From positions 1 through 19,515 of the forward strand of contig DATEMK010000406.1 of assembly GCA_035275625.1 (NCBI GenBank): a stretch of 19,515 nucleotides of DNA, written 5' to 3'. The notes under the pieces are model-generated. The model was given only the letters and a program-made list of their open reading frames with translations, was not told where the DNA came from and did no database searches. Origin of the DNA: DATEMK01 sp035275625 (lineage in GTDB: Bacteria; Bacteroidota; Bacteroidia; AKYH767-A; OLB10). Shown in pieces: positions 7,001 to 12,591 of the stretch. Within the stretch, counting starts at the first letter, position 1; each line of letters opens with the position of its first letter. Made by a program: the position numbers and the translations under genes.

Positions 7001-9909
7001 CGGCTATAACAGGTAACAATGATTTTTGCCAGGGAAATTCTTCGACCTTAAATGCAGGTGCAGGATTCACAAATTACCTGTGGTCAAATGCTTCAACAAC
7101 ACAAACAATAAATGTTAATACATCCGGTAATTATATTGTAACAGTTACCAATGGATTTAATTGTACTGCAAGCACCAATATGGCGGTTACAGTTCATGCC
7201 TTGCCTAACCCTGTAATAACCGGAGGTACCGGAATATGCCAGGGGGCCTCCACCATTCTGAATGCCGGAAATAATTATTCAAACTACGCATGGTCAAACG
7301 GTGCAATCACTCAAACAATCAGTGTAAGCACAGCAGGTAATTTTACAGTTACAGTTACCGACATTAACGGATGTTCTAATTCAGCAAGCACGACAATGGT
7401 TGTTAATCCATTGCCTGTTCCGGCAATCACCGGAAATAATGTGGTTTGCCAGGGAGTTTCAACCACATTTAATGCAGGTGCCGGATATGCTTCTTATTCC
7501 TGGTCAAACGGTTCGGTTGCGCAAACAATTGGTGCAAACACTGCAGGTATTTATACTGTTACTGTTACTGACGTGAACGGATGCACCGGTTCAGATAACA
7601 TTAATCTTACGGTAAATCCGATACCAACTCCTGCCATAAGCGGCAATACCGTTTTCTGCCAGGGGAATTCATCGGTTCTGAATGCAGGAGCAGGATTTAA
7701 TTCCTACTCATGGTCAACAGGTGCAACCTCTCAAACAATTTCTGTTAATGCTTCGGGAACATATATTGTTACAGTTACTAATAATTTTGGCTGCTCTGCA
7801 AATACAAACAAGGTAGTTACGGTGAATCCGTTACCCAATCCTTCTATCACAGGAGGAACAGGAATTTGTACAGGAAGTTCCACTGTTTTAAATGCAGGGA
7901 ACTATACAAGCTATATTTGGTCAACAGGAGCATCCACTCAGACTATTAGTGTTTCCAGTGCGGGCAATTACTCAGTTACAGTCACCAATAATAACGGTTG
8001 TGTAAGTTCAACAAGCACAACTATGGTGGTTCATCCTTTGCCAATACCTGCAATCACAGGGGTAACCGCCATTTGCCAGGGAACTTCAACTGCATTTAAT
8101 GCCGGAAGCGGTTATGTGACGTATGCCTGGTCAACAGGTTCAGGACAGCAAACAATAAATCCAAATACTGCGGGCATATATACCGTTACAGTTACTGACG
8201 TAAACGGATGTACAGGTTCTGATAACATCAGTCTTGTTGTTAATCCATTACCTACCCCAGCAATTTCAGGCAACACCGTTTTTTGCCAGGGAGATAATAC
8301 TACGCTGAATGCCGGAGCAGGTTATACTTCGTATTTATGGTCCAACAGCTCAACTGCACAAACCATTAATACCGGCACAGGAGGAAATTATATAGTTACA
8401 GTTCAGGATGGAAACGGATGTACAGCATCTGCAACGGTTCATATAACCGTTAATCCGTTGCCAAACCCTGTAATTTCCGGAGTAAACCCCATCTGCCAGG
8501 GAGCAAATACTGTTTTGAACGGTGGAAATTTTGTAAGCTTTGCCTGGTCAACCGGGGCTACAACTCAAACTATTAATACAGGAACTGCAGGGGGCTATAC
8601 TGTGACAGTAACCGATAATAAAGGATGTGTAAATTCTTCTCCGGCATACAATCTTGTGGTTAATCCTTTGCCTTCTGCTGCAATCAGTCAAAATTCCTCT
8701 ATTTGTATTGGTGCTTCTTCGAGCTTTACTGTTTCATTTATCGGAACACCACCGTTCCGTTACATGTATAATAACGGCACTGTTAATTCAGCCCTGCTCA
8801 CCACTTCAAGCTCTTCGGTTACTATTAATGTTACTCCGAATGCCACTACCACATATACATTGGTAAGCATCACAGATTTGCATTGTACAGGAACTGTTTC
8901 AGGAGCGGCTGTGGTTACAGTTAATCCGTTGCCCACACCTGCAATAACAGGAAACAATATTATCTGCGATGGTGCTTCCACTGTATTTAATGCAGGAGCA
9001 TATTCGGGCTATGTATGGTCAACAGGAGAGACGACTCAAAATATTAGTGTGAATACTGCCGGTTCTTATATAGTAACTGTTACTGATGGCAATGGCTGTG
9101 TTAATTCAACCTCGCAAACATTGATTGTTAACCAGACACCCGTTGCAGCATTTTCAAATGATACAAGCTTAACCTGTGCAGAGCCTGTTATTCACTTCTT
9201 CGATAATTCAACATATCCGGCAGGTTCGTCATTCACCTGGGATTTTGGTGACGGAGCGCAATCATCAGAACTGAATCCTTCCCATACATTTAATGAACCC
9301 GGTACGTACCCTATTACTTTAACGATTACTTCACAGCAAGGATGCGAGGGAACATTAACGCAAAACACCGACATCCAGTTTTATCCTTTACCAGTGTCTG
9401 AATTCAAAACCGACCCTTCCGAAGCGGTAAGTGTTTTCAATTCATTCGTAAATTTAGTTGACCTTTCACAAAATGCCGTAACATGGAATTGGGATTTTGG
9501 TGACGGAGCTAAAGCGGATGTGCAAAATCCAAAACATTACTATGATGAGATCGGTAAATTTAAAATTCATTTAACGGTTACTAACATAGCAGGATGTGTA
9601 AGCAGATCGGAAGGCGAAATATTGATCACTCCTTTCTTTGTTCCGAACAGCTTTACACCTAATGGTGACGGGTTGAATGATGTGTTCTTCAACTCAGGAT
9701 ATGTGATGGATGTTGCTGCTTACAACATGATTATCTGGAATCGCTGGGGTCAAAAAGTTTATGCCGCTGATAATATAAATAAAACATGGAACGGCACTGA
9801 TAAAAACGGCAATACTGTTCCTGAAGGAACGTATGCATACCAGATAAAAGTGCTTACAAAAAGCGGTAAGAAATATTCTTACGAAGGTTCTGTAACAGTA
9901 TTAAGATAG
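4063..9909 (+). CDS. Giant secreted repeat adhesin with T9SS type B (CHU_C) sorting domain
   Basis: This is a 1948-residue cell-surface or secreted protein. A signal peptide covers about residues 1-21 (MRKIYLLFGIIFSISANLFAQ, with cleavage before the final Q or nearby). A choice-of-anchor L domain follows at about 30-265, shown by FNYVFASDEYSDY, CNDVFGFFISGPG and ATYHIKLAIGDVCDGIFDSGVFL. About 20 Ig-like units of about 70 residues fill 270-1693. Each core unit has two cysteines (unit positions 11 and 56, probably a disulfide), a YxW core and a (Y/F)xVTVT strand. Two PKD domains with WDFGDGA lie at about 1694-1777 and 1778-1857. The CHU_C sorting domain is at 1858-1948 (PNSFTPNGDGLNDVF, IWNRWGQKVY, VPEGTYAYQIKV), so the protein should cross the outer membrane by T9SS. 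The repeat architecture recalls SprB-like gliding adhesins, but motility or attachment is inference. No PorP/SprF partner gene lies beside it. It has its own promoter box and terminator, so it is probably monocistronic. Confidence 0.95.
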   Translation: MRKIYLLFGIIFSISANLFAQLSVTPGVTPATLVNTILGTGVTVSNITYTGVASASGTFTWGASGNGGFSNGILLTSGSASIATVFNSASGQGNDNGLVATDPQLNTLTTGQTQDVCVLEFDFSVASDSVAFNYVFASDEYSDYANTGCNDVFGFFISGPGIVGQKNIAIVPGTTTPMTINNVNNGGPVPHGTLPTGPCSNCAYFRDNTVPVTYSTAYDGLTTTMVAGSLVQPCATYHIKLAIGDVCDGIFDSGVFLKGNSFSSFGSVHILANGISYNSGSTAYACTGTSVTLSVNPAPNYLWNTGATTQSIVIDENNINATGIYQFQTSFGNCFTFSTIHIVFVVPTATITPLGPTSLCPGDSVTLQANAGNSYLWSTGATTQNITVNATGTYTVTVTQNGNCSATSLPLQVTVGNSGSANISGTTSLCNGANTTLTASLGQSYLWSGGQTTQSITVSTSAIYSVTVTQAGGCTATASVSVNVNPSPVPAITGILAACQGANASLDAGAPYTSYLWNTSATTQTIAPGIAGTYTVTVTDANGCTGSTTANVTINALPTPVIAGIFSVCQGANASLNSGAGYTAYLWNTSATTQTITPGTAGTYTVTVTNGFNCTASISQNVTVNALPVPVIAGPAAFCQGNFTIFDAGAGYTNYLWSNSAATQTINISTAGTFTVTVTNANGCTGSTSKTTILNPLPVPAITGTLSVCQGTNASLSAGGPYSGYLWNTSAVTQTITPGIAGTYTVTVTDANGCTGSTTANVAVNALPTPAIAGIFSVCQGANASLNAGAGYTGYLWNTSATTQSITPGTSGTYTVTVTNGFNCTASTSQSVVVNALPVPVIGGPPAFCQGNFTVFDAGAGYTNYLWSNSAATQTINISTAGTFTVTVTNASGCTGSVSKTTIVNPLPVPNITGITSVCQGASTSFDAGAGYSGYSWSSGQAGQFISAGTAGLYTVTVTDVNGCTGSDNINLVVNPLPVPAITGNNDFCQGNSSTLNAGAGFTNYLWSNASTTQTINVNTSGNYIVTVTNGFNCTASTNMAVTVHALPNPVITGGTGICQGASTILNAGNNYSNYAWSNGAITQTISVSTAGNFTVTVTDINGCSNSASTTMVVNPLPVPAITGNNVVCQGVSTTFNAGAGYASYSWSNGSVAQTIGANTAGIYTVTVTDVNGCTGSDNINLTVNPIPTPAISGNTVFCQGNSSVLNAGAGFNSYSWSTGATSQTISVNASGTYIVTVTNNFGCSANTNKVVTVNPLPNPSITGGTGICTGSSTVLNAGNYTSYIWSTGASTQTISVSSAGNYSVTVTNNNGCVSSTSTTMVVHPLPIPAITGVTAICQGTSTAFNAGSGYVTYAWSTGSGQQTINPNTAGIYTVTVTDVNGCTGSDNISLVVNPLPTPAISGNTVFCQGDNTTLNAGAGYTSYLWSNSSTAQTINTGTGGNYIVTVQDGNGCTASATVHITVNPLPNPVISGVNPICQGANTVLNGGNFVSFAWSTGATTQTINTGTAGGYTVTVTDNKGCVNSSPAYNLVVNPLPSAAISQNSSICIGASSSFTVSFIGTPPFRYMYNNGTVNSALLTTSSSSVTINVTPNATTTYTLVSITDLHCTGTVSGAAVVTVNPLPTPAITGNNIICDGASTVFNAGAYSGYVWSTGETTQNISVNTAGSYIVTVTDGNGCVNSTSQTLIVNQTPVAAFSNDTSLTCAEPVIHFFDNSTYPAGSSFTWDFGDGAQSSELNPSHTFNEPGTYPITLTITSQQGCEGTLTQNTDIQFYPLPVSEFKTDPSEAVSVFNSFVNLVDLSQNAVTWNWDFGDGAKADVQNPKHYYDEIGKFKIHLTVTNIAGCVSRSEGEILITPFFVPNSFTPNGDGLNDVFFNSGYVMDVAAYNMIIWNRWGQKVYAADNINKTWNGTDKNGNTVPEGTYAYQIKVLTKSGKKYSYEGSVTVLR
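5104..9141 (+). repeat. Ig-like tandem repeat array with a three-unit higher-order period
   Basis: Unit boundaries (start of V/T/N-P-x-I) fall at 5104, 5320, 5527, 5737, 5947, 6157, 6367, 6577, 6787, 6997, 7207, 7417, 7627, 7837, 8044, 8254, 8464, 8674 and 8935. Nearly all units are 207 or 210 bp; the one at 8674 is 261 bp and divergent. From 5527 to 8673 the units follow an A-B-C order repeated five times. A carries VTDxNGCTGS. B carries mostly VTNxFxCxA with a VTV end. C carries mostly a TTMVV/TTIV-like end or an NPxITGGTGIC start. The first two trimers are closest, with 65 identical bases at 5644-5708 and 6274-6338. Confidence 0.85.
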
Positions 9910-9929
9910 TCTATTTTACTAATCCCGAT

Positions 9930-9964
9930 AAAAAGCGTCCCGCACTATTGCAGGGCGTTTTTTT
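9930..9964 (+). terminator. Intrinsic terminator of the adhesin gene
   Basis: The arms are 9930-9943 (AAAAAGCGTCCCGC) and 9950-9963, paired with two wobbles and one mismatch around the loop ACTATT. The A/T-rich base of the stem makes the T run: seven T follow GGGCG. It lies 20 bp after the stop codon. Confidence 0.85.
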
Positions 9965-9971
9965 ATTGAAT

Positions 9972-9986
9972 TGAAAAAAATCCAGG
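9972..9986 (+). other. Shared downstream motif, copy 2 (after the adhesin)
   Basis: TGAAAAAAATCCAGG lies just after the terminator T run. It differs from the copy at 3889-3903 in one base. The role is unknown. Confidence 0.35.
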
Positions 9987-9994
9987 GTGCTTTC

Positions 9995-10029
9995 CAGGCT
10001 ATTGTCTTAAATAAGACAAATGAAGCCTG
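9995..10029. repeat. Compound palindrome in the convergent gap between adhesin and kbl
   Basis: The outer arms CAGGCT (9995-10000) and AGCCTG (10024-10029) enclose inner arms TTGTCTTA (10002-10009) and TAAGACAA (10012-10019) with a 2-nt AA turn. All pairs within the arms are Watson-Crick. It lies about 70 bp past the kbl stop on that strand, without a T run directly after, so it is a possible end-protecting hairpin for the kbl mRNA rather than a classical terminator. Confidence 0.6.
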
Positions 10030-10096
10030 AAGAATATTTTCTGATTTCTGCGAAGGTTTAAAAAGTTTAATTAAAACCGGGTTAATTTATCTATCC

Positions 10097-11287
10097 TCAG
10101 CTCTGCAAAACCTCCAGCTCTTTCCCAACTTTTTCAAAAGCAGCAATTGCTTTATCAAGATGATGCCGTTCATGTGCTGCTGATAACTGGATGCGTATGC
10201 GTGCATTCCCTTTTGCCACCACAGGATAGAAAAATCCGATTACATAGATTCCTTCATCCATCAGCTTAGATGCGAACTCCTGTGCAAGCTTTGCTTCATA
10301 GAGCATGATAGGAACTATCGGATGTTCACCCGGTTTAATTTCAAAACCCGCTCCTGTTATTTTAGAACGGAAGTATTTAGTATTCTCCCATAGCTTATCG
10401 CGCAAAGCTGTCGTTTCAGTAAGCATATCCAGCACCGCTATGGATGCTCCCGTAATGGAAGGAGCCAATGAATTTGAAAATAAATAAGGACGTGACCGTT
10501 GGCGCAGCAGCTCAATAATTTCTTTTCTGCCTGATGTAAATCCGCCAGAAGCCCCGCCTAACGCTTTTCCCAAGGTTCCGGTTATAATATCAATTCTGCC
10601 CATTACATTCCTGTATTCATGAGTCCCCTTCCCGGTTTTCCCCATGAACCCTGTTGCATGACATTCATCAATCATCACGAGCGCTTTATATTTATCAGCG
10701 AGGTCGCAAATTTTATCCAGCTGCGCAATAGTTCCATCCATAGAAAAAACTCCGTCACTCACGATGATGCGATGTCGAAGATGCTGTGTTTGCTTCAGAT
10801 AGTCTTCAAGCTCATTCATGTCATTGTGCTTATAACGGAAGCGCTCTGCTTTGCAAAGACGAATGCCGTCAATGATAGAAGCATGATTCAGCTCATCGGA
10901 AATAATTGCATCCTGTTCATTGAATAACGGTTCAAACACTCCGCCATTAGCATCGAAAGCCGCAGCGTAAAGAATAGTGGATTCTGTTCCGAGGAATTTA
11001 GAAATTTTTTCTTCCAGCTCAATGTGAATATCCTGTGTTCCGCAGATAAAACGTACGGAACTCATTCCATATCCATGGGTGGCTATTGCTTTTTTAGCAG
11101 CTTCAATTACTTTCGGATGGGAAGATAAGCCGAGATAATTGTTAGCACAGAAATTAATTACTTCTTTTCCGTTGGCTTTTATATCAGCGCCCTGCGGAGT
11201 TGTGATAATACGTTCTTCTTTATAAAGACCGGCTTCTTTTATTTCCTGTAATTCTTTTTCGAGAACTGGTTTGAGCGTATTGTACAT
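10097..11287 (-). CDS. kbl: Glycine C-acetyltransferase (2-amino-3-ketobutyrate CoA ligase)
   Basis: This is a cytoplasmic PLP enzyme of the alpha-oxoamine synthase family. It interconverts 2-amino-3-oxobutyrate plus CoA with glycine plus acetyl-CoA, the second step of threonine breakdown through threonine dehydrogenase. The 396 residues match the usual Kbl length. Visible motifs are NFCANNYLGLSSHP (44-57), FICGTQDIHIELE (80-92), LNHASIIDG with the ring-stacking His135, MIDECHATGFMG with Asp207 and His210, and the PLP lysine Lys241 in TGTLGKALGGASGG. The C-terminus has the usual RIRIQLSAAHERHHLD. These features separate it from 8-amino-7-oxononanoate synthase and 5-aminolevulinate synthase, its nearest relatives, although family resemblance leaves a small doubt. 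No tdh gene is adjacent. It follows dprA by 78 bp on the same strand and is probably co-transcribed with it. Confidence 0.95.
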   Translation of the reverse strand: MYNTLKPVLEKELQEIKEAGLYKEERIITTPQGADIKANGKEVINFCANNYLGLSSHPKVIEAAKKAIATHGYGMSSVRFICGTQDIHIELEEKISKFLGTESTILYAAAFDANGGVFEPLFNEQDAIISDELNHASIIDGIRLCKAERFRYKHNDMNELEDYLKQTQHLRHRIIVSDGVFSMDGTIAQLDKICDLADKYKALVMIDECHATGFMGKTGKGTHEYRNVMGRIDIITGTLGKALGGASGGFTSGRKEIIELLRQRSRPYLFSNSLAPSITGASIAVLDMLTETTALRDKLWENTKYFRSKITGAGFEIKPGEHPIVPIMLYEAKLAQEFASKLMDEGIYVIGFFYPVVAKGNARIRIQLSAAHERHHLDKAIAAFEKVGKELEVLQS

Positions 11288-11327
11288 GGTAAAGATTTAG
11301 AATTAAGTGTATATTTTGTTTTTAGGA

Positions 11328-11357
11328 ATTCGTAAATTCGTATAGATTCGTATTCGT
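11328..11357. repeat. Short tandem repeat ATTCGTA between dprA and kbl
   Basis: ATTCGTA occurs at 11328-11334, 11336-11342 and 11346-11352, followed by a partial copy ATTCGT at 11352-11357. It fills part of the 78-bp dprA-kbl spacer. No kbl-specific -7 box is visible in this spacer. Confidence 0.6.
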
Positions 11358-11365
11358 TGATAATA

Positions 11366-12487
11366 TCAAATCAGTTCATAAACTTTCCCCGGCAATGATT
11401 TCACCATTCCTTTAAATTCGAGATTTAACAAAGTTGCAGAAACTTTGCTTACCGGCAATGTAATATTACTGCAAATTGTATCAATATCCATCGAACCATT
11501 TTGATTTATCAGGTCAACCAGCGATTTTTCGTCAGCATTTAATTCAACAAAAAGATTTCGTTGAGCATTTTTTACTGTCTTCGATTGCTTTTCTTCCCAC
11601 CCCATAATGTATTCAATGTCTTTTGACGTTTCAATCAATGCCGCTTTGTTTGTTTTAATCAAGTGATTGCAGCCTTCAGAAAAAGTATCATTGAGTCTTC
11701 CCGGAACTGCAAATACATCACGGTTATAAGTGTTGGCAATTTCAGCAGTGATTAATGCGCCTCCTTTTTTTGCAGCCTCAATAACTACAACAGCATCTGA
11801 AATCCCTGCTACGATCCTATTGCGTTGCGGAAAATTTTCTTTATCAGGATTTGTTTCGGTTAAATATTCTGTCAGCAATCCTCCGTGTTCAATCATTTTT
11901 TCGGCAATGCTTCTATGCAATCCGGGATAAATTCTATCTAAACCATGAGCCATCACACCGACAGTTTCCATTTCATTTTTCAATGCCGCTTTATGTGCGC
12001 ACACATCAATACCATAAGCAAGCCCGCTCACAACTATTGCTTTTGAATTTTTAAGGTCGACAACAATTTTTTCAGTTATTGTTTTACCGTATTCAGTTGC
12101 TGATCTTGAACCTACTATGGCAACAATTCTTTTTGAGTTCAAATCAGCATTGCCTTTATAATAGAGCATGACCGGAGCATCGCTGCAATTCTTTAACCGG
12201 GCCGGATAATTTTTATCAAGATAAAATAAAGGAGTGATACTGTGCTTTTCAATAAAGAGGCATTCTTTTTCCGCTCTTTCAAAATCCCGATGATTTTTAA
12301 TTGCTTCAGCAGTAACCGGCCCTACATCGGGAATTTTTTCAAGATGCTTTTTGGATTCTTTAAATACGCCTTCCACGCTTCCGCAATAGCTCACTAAGTT
12401 TCGGGCAATCACATTTCCCACTCCCGGAATAAGCGTGAGCGCAATCTTGTGTTTCAGGTTTTCATCAGTAATAATTTTCATCACCAT
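11366..12487 (-). CDS. dprA: DNA-processing protein DprA (Smf)
   Basis: DprA binds incoming single-stranded DNA and loads RecA during natural transformation, in the cytoplasm. This 373-residue copy has all three usual parts. A helix-hairpin-helix-like N-terminus covers about 8-65 (LIPGVGNVIARNLVSYCG, IPDVGPVTAEAI). The Rossmann-like core covers about 85-295, with VAIVGSRSATEYGK (122-135), VVSGLAYGIDVCAHKAAL (152-169), NFPQRNRIVAGISDAVVVIEA (218-238) and GGALITAEIANTYNRDVFAVPG. A C-terminal winged-helix (DML1-like) domain covers about 312-373. The start is ambiguous: ATG 12487 (MVMKII) or ATG 12481 (MKII), with little consequence. A -7 box in the right orientation lies 83 bp upstream, in the region shared with the divergent TonB receptor. 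No com genes are nearby. Confidence 0.95.
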   Translation of the reverse strand: MVMKIITDENLKHKIALTLIPGVGNVIARNLVSYCGSVEGVFKESKKHLEKIPDVGPVTAEAIKNHRDFERAEKECLFIEKHSITPLFYLDKNYPARLKNCSDAPVMLYYKGNADLNSKRIVAIVGSRSATEYGKTITEKIVVDLKNSKAIVVSGLAYGIDVCAHKAALKNEMETVGVMAHGLDRIYPGLHRSIAEKMIEHGGLLTEYLTETNPDKENFPQRNRIVAGISDAVVVIEAAKKGGALITAEIANTYNRDVFAVPGRLNDTFSEGCNHLIKTNKAALIETSKDIEYIMGWEEKQSKTVKNAQRNLFVELNADEKSLVDLINQNGSMDIDTICSNITLPVSKVSATLLNLEFKGMVKSLPGKVYELI

Positions 12488-12510
12488 GTATTAAAAACCA
12501 AATCCTTTTC

Positions 12511-12549
12511 TTTGAACATTCAACATTGAACAATGAACATTGAGCATTT
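12511..12549. repeat. Short imperfect repeats (TGAACA/ACATT) in the dprA-receptor spacer
   Basis: TGAACA occurs at 12513, 12527 and 12534. ACATT and GCATT alternate with it, and CATTG-AA-CAATG (12524-12535) is a small palindrome. It would lie in the dprA leader. It may be an intergenic simple repeat or a regulator site. Confidence 0.5.
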
Positions 12550-12558
12550 GTTTCTTTG

Positions 12559-12566
12559 TATCTTTC
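12559..12566 (+). promoter_or_regulatory. Weak candidate -7 box for the TonB receptor
   Basis: TATCTTTC fits TAnnTTTG except for the last base and is 25 bp before the receptor ATG. A TTG at 12540-12542 is a possible -33 element at a 16-bp spacing. Confidence 0.35.
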
Positions 12567-12569
12567 AGG

Positions 12570-12577
12570 CAAAAATA
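12570..12577 (-). promoter_or_regulatory. Candidate -7 box for dprA
   Basis: Read on the minus strand this is TATTTTTG, a full TAnnTTTG match, 82 bp upstream of the dprA ATG. It lies 3 bp from the opposing receptor box, so the two promoters would be back to back. Confidence 0.4.
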
Positions 12578-12591
12578 AAATTAAATAATTT

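Noticed and set aside
5104..9141. CRISPR-like or satellite DNA interpretation of the periodic repeats
   Set aside because: The period is about 210 bp, always a multiple of three, and the sequence is fully coding with conserved Cys/Trp positions; these are protein domain repeats.
10619..10927. 102-codon + strand frame inside kbl
   Set aside because: It is antisense to the catalytic core of kbl, including PLP-site motifs; a shadow.
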